Below the pieces are notes generated by a model. It had not been told where the DNA came from, searched no databases, and saw nothing but the letters and a program-made list of their open reading frames with translations. The position numbers and the translations under genes are program-made. This document shows positions 1 through 13,881 of a stretch of DNA of 64,000 nt, piece by piece. Positions within the stretch are counted from its first letter, which is position 1. Every line of letters begins with the position of its first letter. This DNA comes from Agrypnia vestita (lineage: Eukaryota; Arthropoda; Insecta; Trichoptera; Phryganeidae): positions 248,001 to 312,000 of the forward strand of contig JADDOH010000480.1 in NCBI GenBank assembly GCA_016648135.1, in the 5' to 3' direction.

Positions 1-351
1 GTTATCCAATTTCGACATGGCACTCTGGTAAGTTAACAAAAATTTTTCAACCTTATATGTAGTCTTTTTTTAATTGATTAACATTTTTATTCCATTTCTA
101 AAGCAATCCACTTTTTAAAATGCAATAGTCACATTTCGTTTTTATGTTTATATTTATACCTACTCGCTTAAGAACAAACACATACATATATTAAAGAAGA
201 AATGATAATGTTATGTCGCCAGGGTTTGAGTTATATAAAAAAAAGAGTTAATTAATCTAATGTCTATGATGCAATGAGCGCCCTTGAGGTGAGTATTCGC
301 GAAAACGGCGCTATATAAATTATCCAAATATTAAAAAGGACTCTCGCTTAT

Positions 352-418
352 TGGTCTTGTGGTTAGGACTCTCGCCTCGTGATCCAAAGGTCGCGGGTTC
401 GAACCTCACTCCAGACCA
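352..418 (+). pseudogene. tRNA-like sequence (tRNA-derived SINE head or tRNA pseudogene)
   Basis: The ends pair as an acceptor stem (TGGTCT with AGACCA), there is an A-box-like TGGTTAGGAC, and the B box GGTTCGAACC is perfect. Aligned by position, the anticodon would be CGT, but the anticodon stem and the outer T stem do not pair properly. That argues against a working tRNA and for a tRNA-derived SINE head or a decayed gene. RNA polymerase III promoter function could survive. Confidence 0.5.
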
Positions 419-420
419 GC

Positions 421-1063
421 AAGTTAGTCCTATTTTCATAGTACAAGCGTTTAGCTTAATTTGAAAATTGATGTGATACGTATTCCGTGTTCACATCTCT
501 ATTTCTTTTTTAAAAAAAAACATTGAAAAAAAAAATTTGCAAAAGAGATCAGTTTATAATAATTATCATTTTTTCCTTAAAAAATCGAAGTTAAAATTTC
601 ATAATAATCAAACGGTCAAATTTTATCACAAAATCGTACGCTACATGGTAGAGAATGTTATAAGTAAGGTGCGTGCAAAATTTGTACAAAATCAGCTCTA
701 TAGTTCTTGCGATATTTTCTCCACCAGTTTCGAAAAGAAAGTTTCGATAAATAAACAAAAGAATAATTCATTTAAAAGTTCAGCTACCACGTTAGATTCA
801 AATTGCTATGACTCAGCCAATTTTTGAATAAGTGATGACTCAGATTATTTTGAGAATTGCAAGCTACAAGATAGATCAAAAACAAACATTTTTTGAAAAT
901 GCCAAGGTGGCGTAACCTCTCTAGTCAATACAATTTTGATACCATAAAAGACCATAGTATAAATAAATTTGACACATTTCAATATTTTCATTGAATCTAA
1001 AATAAGGTACGGGAGCTTTAATTAAAATGCTATGTTAGTGGGAATCTAAGCTGTAAAAATACA
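421..1063. other. AT-rich non-coding stretch
   Basis: No supported gene. The longest open frame here (537-827) is low-complexity, lysine- and asparagine-rich and starts with TTG; I see no domain in it. Confidence 0.6.
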
Positions 1064-1067
1064 CACT

Positions 1068-1117
1068 CTAGTAATCTTAGAGTATATACAATCAAGATTG
1101 TATATACTCTAAGCTAG
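1068..1117. repeat. Short perfect hairpin, 18-bp arms
   Basis: Arms at 1076-1093 and 1096-1113 are exact reverse complements with a 2-nt centre, extended outside by CTAG. A related half-site lies near 11867-11885 (TACTCTAAACTAGAAATA against TACTCTAAGCTAGAAATA here), so it is probably the tip of a dispersed palindromic element. Confidence 0.7.
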
Positions 1118-3040
1118 AAATAGCCTACACTGGCAACCTTCAAACGCTTCGATAGTAAACAATTTTCGGTGCAAAGGCTAGTAATTAATACATGAGCTAA
1201 TAACAAACACACGAAATACCCTGCGTGAACTGTAATACCCATACAGATTTTGTAAGAAGAGTTTTGGGTATCGGTGTGAGAACCGTTTTGTTGTTCGACC
1301 ATTTTTTTTAGGTCGTAAATTTAACTGGTACAAATTGGAAGGCGTAACAATCACCAAACTTATATTTTGATTGACATGTTCCAATATACACAGGAAGCCC
1401 AGAATACATGACTAGATTATTTTTCTCGTTTAAAATTAGAGAAAAAATTGTGTACGATGGTCAATTTAATTAAGGTTTGATATTACGAAATGACCTCTTC
1501 CTACTATCATGACTGATTATCTGTGAGAGAAAAATGTGAAAATTTTGAATGGAAAAATGTTTGGAACACTCATGAAATTTGTTTTTTTTTTTTTTTGTTT
1601 TGGCAAAAATAAATATCAAGAAGTAATACAAGGGAAGATTTTCAGAAAAGGTGCAGCATTTTTTAGTTATTTTTCGAATCAGTTGGTCATTTAAGAATTT
1701 TATTAGCATTATTCGAATCAGTGGGTAATACATAGCTTCGTGCCGGTTTTTTAATATTCCTTTTGGTCGAATCTTTGAAGAATTTCCCCTTGGTCGCACA
1801 ACTTATAATTTCATTTCATGTTTTATTCCTTATTTCGAACGATAAAAGAATCAGTGAATTATCGGTGGGTTCCAGTAGGAATCCAGGTAGCCTTTATTGT
1901 TTATTTTATTACCTTAGATCCTACCGAATATTTCATTTGAAAGCGAGCACAGTAAAAATCACGAAAACATAATTTAAAAATATGTAAAAATATAAAAGTG
2001 ACACGCAAGGCAGAAAATAAAAAATGGAATAAGGGAAATGCAAACAGTAATTTTACAGCTCAATCGAAACAGCATATAAATAAAGTACACGAAATAAGTG
2101 GCAATTCGCTGGAATGAAAATATATTTTAAAAAATCTAATAAAGAGAAATGCAAATTTAGAAACTCGAAAAATGTTCGAGTTCCTAAATTTGTATTAAAA
2201 AAAGAATATAAGTAAATAGAAAGAATATAAGTAAATAAAAGAATAAAAATAATATATTTATAAAATGGAAGAGAAATTCACAGAAGAGTAACAATCAAGA
2301 ATACAATTTTGTAACAAATAAAAGTAAAAAGCAAGGTGAAAATAAGAGTAAAATAAGTGAATGTGGTTATTTCATAGCTTATATCATACAACACGTTACA
2401 AATTGGTACATATATAAAATAGCAAGAAGAAATAATATATCAAAATTCTTTATCTTTAAAACTTATGTCTCCATGTCTAAATATTTCGAGCCAACGACGT
2501 ACCTACTGTTAAAATTTATTAAAAATAGGTACGTGTAAATCTTATTTTATCAATCAATTATGGTAATGCAAATCAAATGCAGAACTTAGTAAACTGAACT
2601 ATCAGACAAAACAAATGAACAAATATTTCCTGGCCAAGAACGTTCAAAATGAAATAATAAAACTGGCCATTATTTTCGGAATACTTATACACAGTATACT
2701 AAGAACAGTAATACGTCTTCATACAAACTGGCCGCTACCCATTAGAATGTGTGCGTGCATGCTCGGCGCCGTGTACGTACGCACTGTGACGCACACATTG
2801 ACATAGAATATGGGGGCACAAGGCGGCGGCAGTAAGGGCCGTTCGGAGCCAATCGCGCTCGCAGCCGCCGCTTTAGAAAAAAATTGCGCTTCCTGAAAAA
2901 AATGCCTTTTTTATGTTTGTGGTGCTTTACTAAAAAGGTGTGTTGATTATCGCAAAGACTGTGAGTTTTTAAAAGTCTACGTTGATGTTAATCAGCGTTC
3001 TTGCAAATAAAGTGCAGAAACTAGGTATACTAATTACAGA
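1118..3040. other. AT-rich non-coding stretch with one GC-rich patch
   Basis: No gene recognised. Positions 2815-2880 form an isolated CpG- and GC-rich patch in otherwise AT-rich DNA. It could be a promoter or 5' UTR, but no start codon with a credible coding exon and splice donor follows on either strand. Positions 1470-1972 hold short open frames on both strands without domains. Confidence 0.5.
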
Positions 3041-3109
3041 AATTTTCGGGTTTCGTGTCTACCTTATGCGTCGGAATCTCAGACGCTACGAGTTAAAAGA
3101 AACGGAGTA
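3041..3109 (+). repeat. Truncated copy of the TACTCCC-ended MITE family
   Basis: The segment combines a left-end motif (GGTTTCGTGTCTACC) and the right end (ACGAGTTAAAAGAAACGGAG) of the element seen complete at 54039-54329, with the interior missing. The left terminal repeat is not recognisable. Confidence 0.55.
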
Positions 3110-4779
3110 AAAATAAAGTGACAACCCTAGCGTCAACGCAAGAGTAGGCTAATAACTCGCCGAAAGGCCGGCGATAAACTACTGTTCTGGGTATTCTGTG
3201 ATAATACGTTCTAAATTTGTTAGTTAGTCTACATTCTAAAACTTCTTATTTTTAGAAAAGTAAATAATTATTAATCAATTTTTCAATAAAATAAAAATTG
3301 AACGGAAATAATGTCTTCATAAATAAAAAAGATGCTTACTGTCGATAACGTTTAATTAGTATTGTTTGTGCTTTGTGTGTGAAAAAACATGCAATTTAAA
3401 AATTCCATTGAAAACTTTCTCCTCAACTCGCCGTTGAATGCTTCTGTTTACAAATGATTAAATCAATTAAACAAAAATTGTATATTTTCTTACAATTCAG
3501 ATTTTGATACCTGCTCAGTATCCCATCTAATGAATAATATAACGTTTAATCGATTGCAAGGTAACACGATCAAAATCGAGTCATTAGTCAGATTCTGAAG
3601 GCTGTTATTTTAGGACTTGATAAAGATATGAATGTAAAAACCTATTACGAAAAATCTTATTTTAGTCACAATCAGTATTGCCGATATCCGGTTATACGTA
3701 CATATATAGTAATTTCATATATACAATATTCAAACACTGCATTACACGTAGTTTGTTCAAAAAATATCGAACTTTGGGATAAAAACAAATTTATTCGTAC
3801 ACACCATAATTGGGTACTCTAATCTCATTCAAAGTAGTTCTTTGGTAATGCACACACTTCTCCCAGCGGTCCCGCCAATGTTGGAAACAATTCTTTCTTT
3901 TTAAGTCGGGGAGTAACCGACAACTACACGGAGCCTTGTCGGGAGAGTAAGTTGCCTAAAAAACCAGGAAAAAGGATTGTTTGGCAAAGAAAGTCTGAAT
4001 CAGATGTTAAGTATGGGCGAGTGCATTTTGCGGACACTCTCTTCAAACCGGGAATTCTCTTCGGTCAAAAATGAATGCTTCGATGCTTACCCCCACTCGT
4101 TCGGAAATCATACAATGATCCTGCATGATCAAAGTCCGCAATCACATTATTTTCTAGACTGTTCAAGGCCTACCAGGACGAGATTTGCTATCTTCTGATG
4201 GGCGGCCATCATCTCTTAGCACTGCTTTATCCCTAAGATGTTTATAAAAGTGACCCCGAAAGCCTGTTGGATCTTGCAAATTGTTTATTTTTAACAAAAT
4301 TTAAAGCAGTATCGCTGCTCAAGTGGTTACGTCATTACACATTAATTGACAATTCGACTTCCTTCACATAGAAGAGTATAGAAATCTTGGACTTCGTTTC
4401 TTAAACTTCGCCTTTTACTGCTAAACTGCTCCTTGTAGACGAACCTGGGAGACCATATTCCAAGAAATATACTCAAAATACTTTTATATTCTGCATATGC
4501 AAGGCATTCAGTGATAATTGTATTGATATTGACTTCTTCAATGCTGTTCTTACGGCACTGAAAAAATTCATATAGATCATATAGAAATTAATTCTACACC
4601 ACTCAATTACTTGACGGGTATAAAAGCGAAGGCAGCAATATTCAAAAAATTGTTTGTTATGGAGTCACCGAAGATGATCTACTAATTTATGTAGTGAATG
4701 TACTGAATTGATTTTAAGTATCTATCCCTTCCAAAATTATGTTTCCTATAAATTTATAGGCTATATTTCCTACTAGCTT
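3110..4779. other. Non-coding stretch, nothing recognised
   Basis: AT-rich with short open frames only (for example 3977-4198). No domain, RNA gene or clear repeat was found. Confidence 0.45.
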
Positions 4780-5032
4780 ACCGCGCGGTTTCACACGGAT
4801 AGATTTTTAGTAACATTTATTCATATTTTATCAGTATTAACCATAACATTTAGATATATGCCGTTGCTAACTTTTTTATAGAACTTTTTGAGTTCTACAA
4901 CTATAGAAAGTATTTCAATTTTTTCGTCGACTTTAGTTATAAAATGGGTCCACCCTGAAAGTCCACTCTAAATATTGGTGAAAGAATTGTTGAAATCGGA
5001 TGAGGAGTTTCGGAGATCACCTCCTACATCCA
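4780..5032 (+). repeat. Non-LTR-like retroelement fragment, family shared with 20890-21135
   Basis: Shares ordered motifs with 20890-21135: TTTTTAGTAACATTTATTCA, CATATTTTATCA, ATTAACC, GATAT, TCTATAGAAAGTATTT, TTTTCGTCGACTTTAGTTAT and the tail AATRGGTC. The run ACTAGCTTACCGCGCGGTTT followed later by GAGTTTCGGAGAT resembles the 3' part of common lepidopteran RTE/CR1-like elements. No coding frame survives. Confidence 0.5.
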
Positions 5033-8000
5033 AACTTACAAACTTTACCTCTTTATAGTGTAGATAAAAACTCAGTAGGTACATTCTACATTATAAACCT
5101 TCGATTTTACAGTCCTCACTTCATCTTGGCCCTACTCAACAACGGAATTAAATCATTATCACTAAATCGACTTTATCCAATCACTCACTGCATCTCACTT
5201 CCTCTTCCTCTACCACAACACTATTCCAACCTCCTCATCCCTATTTTTCACCTATCCATATTCCCGTGTTACTATCAACACCTTAAATAACACCTTAAAT
5301 TGCCTTTATACTTTTCATATTCAGTCGCTTGCCATTCGTTCTAATTTGAGGTAAATTTACTACACTAATTGAGACAAATTAATAACTCCTGAATAACATA
5401 ACATATAGATGGTTTCATTAAAAATAATTTCGGACTTTTTTCTCATTTCACTATATGTAGCTTAACAGGGTCCGGGTGAGGTTTGCTGGATCGCATAATA
5501 AAAAAGTCTATGTTTAGCTTTTTATCGTACTTTTGATCGAACAAGGCATGACTTTGGCCCAGAAATCAGACAAAAAAGTATGCGTGATATTATCATGACA
5601 CTTCCGAGTATCGCGTAATACGTTGCAATTAGCGGACTTGCGCATTGTCAGGCAATGTTTCGTCTGCACGAGCCTGATAAGGAAAATATTATATACATAG
5701 AATAATATATTAATGGTTGAGAAAAATGCTACTCATTAACGAGGGTATTGCGTGATTTCGTTAGATTTGTAGATATTACCATTCAGACTGTCTTCGTAAT
5801 TAGTTTTTTTTTTACCTTGTACAATTATAGTGATTATCGTTGGCTTTTGCATTACAGACTCCACTTTCTTGTGTAACGGCCTTTTGTTTGTGTTCATAAT
5901 TATTGCTGTTTCATTGCACGCGTATCGACAATACTTTTTTCGGTAATTTCATGTACTGAAATCAAGCCTATTACTATTTTCTCTTCTTTACATATCAAAT
6001 TAAACAATAATAGGTTTCTGTACCTACTATTCTCTCATACTATATTATCACGGGATCGCGGTGGTGGCGATGGGAGACAAATGAAATACATATAAAACTT
6101 TTATTTATCACCAAAGTCACTAAACACGGATTTAAGTGATTCACACTAATTCCGCACTCGCCACTAGAAATTATGTAGGTATTTTTCTATTTCACTATAC
6201 TTTTGTCTATCGCTTCTTTACGGTCAATTGCACTACTGCTTTGTACTAGATTAAATATCATTGCACTAAATAAACTATGGTGTTTTTAAAATGGAATTTG
6301 TGCGATCTAGCCCTGTTTATATAGGAGCGCATACACCAGTCTTATACCAATATGTTTTCTTTCGCTGACTTAGATACTCTTAGTGGTGTTGGACGAAAAA
6401 GAGCTATTTAAAGCAAAAAAATATGACGTGTGATAAAATCAATCTTAGGCACGCGTTATATTGTTCATAAAAGGTGTTAAAAATGCACTACAAAAAACAA
6501 CAACTTTGCAGTCATATATATGTGCCAGAGGTGATTAAATAGATTTAGAAATGAAAATTTTAAGACGAACCACGCCAAAGACGAACAACAGAGTTCGATA
6601 ATGACGTGCTAGAAACAGTAGGGAAGCTAATCCATCAATTTCATTTGAGGAAATTTAAAATCCATCATTCGGAGGCACTTAAAAAGAAAATTTTCTAGCA
6701 GGGTTAATGGGAAAAATGGTATTAACCATAAAAAATACAGCAAAACAATGTCAGGTGTCATGTCACCATAACCAGAATACAATTAATCATTTACTTTAAT
6801 TAAATTCAGATGTAAGATAAAATTATTTTACAATTCCTGCATTTGCAGTATAATAAAATTCCGCCTTCATTTTATAATGATAATAAAAATATACATATTT
6901 TGATTGACTCATTGTCTTTTCATTTTAATCACAAGCCGTCGTTAACGTTGGTACTTTCGACTTTCAATAAATCGAAATCAATATTTACAACATGGGGATA
7001 TTCGGAATTGCAACATTTGTGTTGTGAAAGCCGACTTGAGTGCTGGCGGTAATTTCGTTGCCCAATATCGACCAACTACTGAAATTTACTTGAAGTTACA
7101 TATTTGCACTAGAGTATTATAAATATGAGAAAATTCACCTGTCGTTTAGTCATACGATGTTTTTGTAACAACCGGTGACGAATTTATCTATGATAGTTAT
7201 TAAAAATTACTTAATCAATACGGAAGTAGCTTTATGGTACAATACGATTATTTTATTTTGAATAAATTAAACTTTAGGTAAATTTAGTTTCAAGTTGAAT
7301 TAATCTATGTCTTATAGTTTTTATTTAATTAATAGTTATGTGCAACGTGCAACCACAATGTTAACGCTATTGAGATCAATATTTTTTGTTAGCTATTTTT
7401 TTTATGTAGTTGACTTTCCTGTCGGTGAGGGGACTGCATATCCCGAAACTACAGTCGAGACAAAAATCCAACTCACACGTATGCAATACAATGTTTAAAT
7501 TTTTTAATTGTTATCAAAAAAAAATTACATGCATGAAATGCGATTGCCATGTTACCTTGTATTATAGAGAAAAATGTTTTAATGTCAATTTTATGATGTA
7601 AGTCATAAAGATAAAATTTAGATTTTTTTTATCTTGATTGTAGAGTCAAATAAAATTTTTAGAATTTTTTTAAAATTAGGTACTTAAAAGATGTTATGAA
7701 ATTTATTTTTATTTTGAAGATGTCACCTCAATATTCTTACTTATGCGCCTATATTATGAAAAAAAAAGACTCACTTACCGGTTTCCTGGAACGGCGGTCA
7801 AACCTCTGACTCACCAAACTCACTGACAAACCTCAAACACTTTAAAATGTTGATTAACAGTAAAACGATTATGCCGCATATATAAAAATAGCCGTTTTTC
7901 TAAAAACTTTATTTCAAAATAATAAAAAATTTACTAACTAATGGGCGGATGCTAACTTATACAAGATTGACGAATTCATTTCTAAATTCAAAGAGATGTA

Positions 8001-8169
8001 TTTTAACGAATAAAATGAACGCATTCGACTGGTGTTGGTAGGTATTACGTTTGAATATGTTAGGCTCACACTCAACAAAATATGTATTCTTTATGCTTCA
8101 ATTCAGTTCACATAAAATTGCCACCCATCGAAGTCTGCACTAACGTTATGGTTAGACGTACATATACTT
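5033..8169. other. AT-rich non-coding stretch
   Basis: No gene, RNA or clear repeat seen. Open frames (5000-5290, 6843-7052, 7307-7601) are short, composition-driven and lack domains. Positions 7785-7840 are less AT-rich but show no coding signature. Confidence 0.45.
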
Positions 8170-8245
8170 ATTGATTATTTATAACTTCGGCCGGTTTCAA
8201 AACCACTGCATCTTCGTCAGGACGAACGCACAAATCACCGTAAAA
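8170..8245 (-). repeat. Possible Penelope-type 3' tail
   Basis: Read on the minus strand, a CTGACGAAG motif is followed by GAAACCGGCCGAAG. This recalls the 3' tail of Penelope-like elements, which often end in a small hairpin plus GAAACGTCGGC. No coding sequence of such an element lies beside it, so the call is weak. Confidence 0.25.
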
Positions 8246-10404
8246 ATTCTAGTATGTAAAGGATTCAAAAGTTGGGTGGGGGCCTCATTCATGGTGGGGG
8301 TATGAGGTGGAGATTATTAGGGATATATTGAATGGGGTTATTCGTTAAATTCAATTGGTTGTGTATTATATTACAAATAGTGTTCATGAAATTTTATATC
8401 TTGACATTTCTAAATTATTTAACCTAAGGCCTTTATCAATACCTAACATGTAAATCAATAACATGTAAAGTTATTTGCAATATAAATTGTGACTTGACCT
8501 GAAAAAGCGATTTTAGAATTCCGGGAAATTATTATTACTTGTGCGTATTAGGTGTATATTTTATTATTTACTATTCTAACATTAAAACTAGTTGCATTTT
8601 TACTTGCATAAAATGGTATAATATTGTACTTTGTTAGTACAATATTATACTAAATTGCATTATTTTTAAATACATCATTATTAGTATTAATAATATATTT
8701 TAAAATTAATAATTAACAAATTTAACGATATTTATATTTAATTTTAAAAATATTAAATATAGTACATAAATGTGCATCTTTTTTATGCATACAGGCGTTC
8801 ATACGGTATTTGTCAAACCAAATATGGACGTAAGTGACTTTCGCCCATAATATAAAATATTCACGCGTGCTACGAATATGTATTTAGTGAGTTTTATGCA
8901 GTTTTCAGAGTAGAATAAATGGACAGTGGATTAATTTCTACCGCAAGTTTATCAACAGTGTGCAGTCAGCATTTGTGTTAATCAATCCGTTGCACCGAGT
9001 AGAATGTCTAATACTTCTGCAATTCCCTGGTCCGTGGCACAACTTCACTTCAGGCGTCTGTAGCATATCGTTTATGAACCCCTCATCATTTTTTCGACTC
9101 TACTTATTCACCTGAACGTAATATAGTTTCTCATAATTTATGAATGCTTGTTCTCCTTATCTTCTAGTTCTCGGTACTCGGATTAAAATCACTTTTTCAC
9201 GCCATGCCATATTAACTACCAGATCTGATTATTTATTTCTACATTAAAAATTGTGCAGATTTTGGTTGGACCAAGCCTGTCTCACTAGAAAAATCTGTGT
9301 CGAGACAGAAAAACAATGTTTACTACAATATTTTTCACATAACATAGCATAAAATAAGTATGTAAGCAGTAGAAAAAGAGTGCGAGAAAAAATAATATTT
9401 TTAAAGTTATAGTACAGAAGTAAGCAACAGAATATAAAAATGAGTAATTAGACATCTTACTGGACTGGTACATAGTTATATTTAAAAATATGTAAATAGT
9501 GTAAAAGCAAACAGTCGCCCAATGAAGGCCAACAATTAAGGCCCTATTACGGTTCTGAAGTTCTTATTTTCGTTCACTTGAAAATGTACGTTATTTTTCC
9601 TTTAGAAAATTATATTATTATTCAGAAATTTTAATAAATGAAGACCCCATGGCAAGAAGTCGTTAACTAACATTCAAGTCATTTTGAGATAATTAGACAT
9701 TTGAATTTCGCCTATGAAAAATACGTTTTATTGCTAATTCTAGATTAATTTTTATTCATTTATTTCACTAAAATATCAAAAAAGTATTTACAAAGTAAAA
9801 AAAACGCATTTATGCATACAAATATAAAAATATACTAATTTTCCCTAAAAAATGTATGTAACTCATTTTTAATAGAATAACACCTTTTTAAAGTTGTTAA
9901 AACACGAACATCAAACAATCCTTCAAATGTTATCTGTTTTTACCATCCCTTATCCAAAATTACAAAATACCTGGCATGTTAATTAATAATAAAAAACATG
10001 GTATGTACCATACAAAGTGTTTTCATTTTATTGATATAAATAATTGTTTGTTTAAGTATTTGATGCATTTTATTTATTTTTTATTCAGTGAAGCTTAACT
10101 TGTTTTACTTCATCGTTTCAAGAATGGCACTTTGGTATTATCCATCCCAGATAGCAGAATTGTTAGTTATACTCGTAGATTTGAAACAGAGTCTTGAACT
10201 ACTGCTGTAAAAAATGACGAATTGAAATATTCAATGGAAGAATATATGCGCGATCACTAACTCGCACCGATTAATCGAAGAAGACCCTTGGTTCACGACA
10301 AGTTTCACCCCTTTCAAGTAGGTCGATAACTATTTACGAAAAAAAACATCAGTGACAGAGAAGCAGAAAAAATGCCTTTGGAGAATGATTAAATTTTTAT
10401 GATA
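8246..10404. other. AT-rich non-coding stretch
   Basis: Very AT-rich, with a palindromic patch near 8615-8655 around repeated ATAATATTGTAC/GTACAATATTAT. No gene supported. Confidence 0.45.
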
Positions 10405-10530
10405 AATGTCAAGACATCTGTCAAATGTCATCACATCAATATTAACTTAGTGTACAATGTTGCACAGTAGGGTTCACACGTGAGAGTTATTATAACGTAA
10501 ACCAATAAAGATAGACCAGATTATGCCATG
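10405..10530 (+). repeat. Dispersed repeat A, partial copy
   Basis: Shares AAATGTCAAGACAT, GTGTACAATGTTG and AAACCAATAAAGATAGACC with the longer copies at 21991-22246 and 56021-56270. It lacks their middle part (the GGACACTTTGGAT block). Non-coding, family unknown. Confidence 0.65.
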
Positions 10531-13353
10531 TTTTTTTCGGATGGATGTGTCTCTCATACTGTGTAAATTATATGCTCCATATCTGGGTCTCTCATTGCCA
10601 TGTTATGGAGTCTATATTCAAATGAAAGTCACTCTTTTTAACGTTCTATCCCCTTAAAGTAAAATATCTTGCGGTGTGCCTTAGGTACTACTATTTGCTT
10701 CTTTATATTTTTAAAATGCAGATCTTGTTCTTTTAATGTTTAAGGGAATGTAGGTAAATATTCTCGTTTTCACTGCACAGTAGACTGCTCGCTAATAATA
10801 GCCTCCGGGGTATAAAAAATTGACAAGACGTAATAATCTTCGTTCTTCATTTCACATGAACGCAAAATAATTATTTGTATGTTCAGACAAGTATGGCATC
10901 ATGAACGATGCCACTAGGGGATGTCTAGAATGAATATAGATGTATAAAATTCTTCCTTATTAGAGTTTATGTTTTAGATAATTATGTGGGTGGATAATTT
11001 TGCATGTTTTTAATTTGTGATGTGAAAAATAATATTTTTTGTGTGCAGATAAAAATATGTCATTCAAAACCTTTTGAAAATAACAATTTTGTAATTTATT
11101 ATTCATATGTACGCAGATACGAATTCTAAATTCTAATACGCCTAAGTTTTATTCTACAGGCATAAATAGGATTGTAATTTGTTGATAAAAAATGCGAGGA
11201 ACAGATGGCTCTTGCAGGTCGATTTGTTACATGACACTACATCGGCCACTGACAAATCTATTGCTATGTAGATTTGTTTGATGCTTTATTATTTGTGGAT
11301 GTGAAATAATATTAATCACATCTTAATAATAAAATAATGATGCCCTTCGTCAGCTGAATTTAGTAGATGAAGAAAATAAATCTTGATAATATTTTACTAC
11401 ATTGAAATAATTATAGCCACCAAGAAATTTCAGAAACTAAAAATACTATGCGCGCGGTGATACTATGGGTCACTGACATCTAACCTATAACTTTGCTCTT
11501 TTTCACATATATCGCTAACGCAAACCAATATGTGTATCGGTACACAATACATTCTTGGAGTGCCATAACCAAAAAATCGACCACTACTTTGATTCATAAA
11601 TATTATTTACATTAAAATTATTTGAATGTTAAAATGAGACATTTTTTCTAAATAACTAATAAAATTGTATAACTGAAAAATTTGAATTGCAGTTTAAATC
11701 AGTAAACAAGTGAACAGATTAATCACTTTTAACAGTAATATTCCAGTGTGTTTAAATGTATCTTATTAGTCATTCAGTTTCACAGTTATAAATTAGATTG
11801 GTTCGAATACTGCATAACAAGCTTAGAGTCGATCATATTTAATAAATGATCTTACATATTAGATATAATACTCTAAACTAGAAATACATAACGAATATGC
11901 AACAATCTAATTACAATAATGCAATTAATTTCTACAGAAAAGTTACATAAAATATTTTGCATAACACATTAAGACATTAAGAAAAAATAAGTAAGAGTAT
12001 ATTTATTAAAAATAATTTATGTACATATTTGCATCGAATGAAAATATTTAGCACACATCTACATACGATTGCGTTTTTTTTTTCACAAAGAATATGTTTA
12101 TTTGGACAGCTCTTCAGTAAAATTTGTCACGAAAACTGCGTTAGATAATTTCGTAACATTTTATATATTCTCTTTTATACATTTGTTATACATTTTCAAC
12201 TTTGTGGCTTATTTTCCAAAAGGTGCGTTGAAATCAAAATTTATTTTGCAGACGTTAAGTAGCGATTCCGATATCTTGTGCTCTCCCATTTTGGTTACTT
12301 GCCTAATAAACTATGGCATTAAATTGTTATCTACAATGCTGATTTTTGGAGTTGGAATGGGTTACACCACACCGGGAGATTAAAATTTGGGTAGAAATTG
12401 GGTGATTTTTTACAAAGAGATGATTAATTTTTTTTATTTTTTTATTGGAACTTATTAAGGTAGGTACATGTAAAACTATTATTTTATTATAAAAAAAATG
12501 AAAAAAAATGGCTGCGTCATTTCTATTTCCGTGGAGCTCCTCCTCCGATTTTAACAAGGAACCTACCCTGAACCTACAATGACACTTGTGTTTGCCTTCT
12601 TTTGAGAATTACAGAAAGGTGACATTGCATGTCACCTTTCTTTGTCATTGTCTTCCTGTCATTGAACGGATTCATCGCTCGCACCGCTTCGGCCTTATTC
12701 GTGTGGTGCTTTCATACAAAATTTTGCACGGTTGTGGTAACATCACGTTCGGAAGACAAAGCGTTTATTCGTGTAGCAAGACTTCGCTTGTTAACTTAGT
12801 AAAACTTTATTAAGAAATATTGCTCGTCTTACAAACACTCGTAGCCCTAGTTACTCTTAATATGTATAAGGTTTCAATGTAATATAATATCTTACCCCGA
12901 ACCTGATAGAGAATTATGCCCTATTTGTACCAAATAATTATTTGCGAAATCGAGGTCACGCGCTATTTCATGTCCCAAAATGCAGAACGGACGTAATAAA
13001 TAAGTAACCCTAACGCGTAGTGTGCAACTCCTAAATGAACTGATTTATTTAATGATAACATTGAAAGCATCAAGCAGCGAATGGCATCTATCTAGGTAGG
13101 TACTCACTCCAAGATATACTTACATTGTAAATGGAGCAATCTGTAATTCAAAAATAATAATCGTAATGCATCTAAATTAATCCCTTTCCCATCTATAAAA
13201 GAAAACAATTAAATTAAAAAGAAACATTTTTTTTAAATTTCGTCGGTACCTACATGTTATATTACATTAAAAACGAGAATACGATTACCTTTTAGAAAGA
13301 AAATTACCACAAAAGGCGAGACAGGAAAAATTCAAGATTTCGATCAAAATCAG
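10531..13353. other. AT-rich non-coding stretch with a small perfect hairpin
   Basis: No gene recognised. Positions 12614-12640 form a perfect hairpin, GAAAGGTGACAT, loop TGC, ATGTCACCTTTC. The open frame at 12069-12383 is phenylalanine- and leucine-rich with no family resemblance. Confidence 0.5.
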
Positions 13354-13364
13354 TCAAAAATGTT

Positions 13365-13500
13365 CAACTTCGTGTGGTTGCATCGCCGAAATGGGTCTGC
13401 ATTTTGGTAGGTTCGCAGTTTTGTCGCCGCCGCGCCGTCGCGGTCGTGGCGAGCACAGCGCGATTATAACATCGTCGTGTACAAACGTTTCACTTTTACT
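13365..13500. promoter_or_regulatory. Isolated GC/CpG-rich patch
   Basis: A CpG-rich island (GTCGCCGCCGCGCCGTCGCG and neighbours) in AT-rich DNA. A minus-strand open frame crosses it (13590-13354) but has no domain and looks composition-driven. A promoter or 5' exon of an unseen gene is possible. Confidence 0.25.
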
Positions 13501-13881
13501 TTTCCAAATCGAGCGACGAACGTGAGAACTATAATAGGCACATTTCCTGGATGACTGTTTCTCTGCGTGTGAGTTGTATCCGAGAGTCATTAAACATATG
13601 CAATTAAAAAGGCATACATTATAAAAAACCTACGTAAGCGCCCCACTCGGAAGTCAAATTGAAGACTCGTTGAAGACGAATCTTAGGTAGGTAAGAGTAC
13701 ATTTTTCAAAACAAATTACCTAATATTCCTACTCTTAATGTACTGAACCATTTTTTATTATATTATATTTGTAAAATATCTTAGTTTTAGTTAGCTATAA
13801 ACAATTATAAAATATAAATGGTTCGGTGTTATATTTTTGCCATTCTTTTACCTGGGGCGGAGTCATGGACACTAAACCAAA

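Noticed and set aside
12069..12383. 104-codon plus-strand open frame
   Set aside because: Phe/Leu/Tyr-rich AT-driven sequence with no start context, domain or splice pattern.
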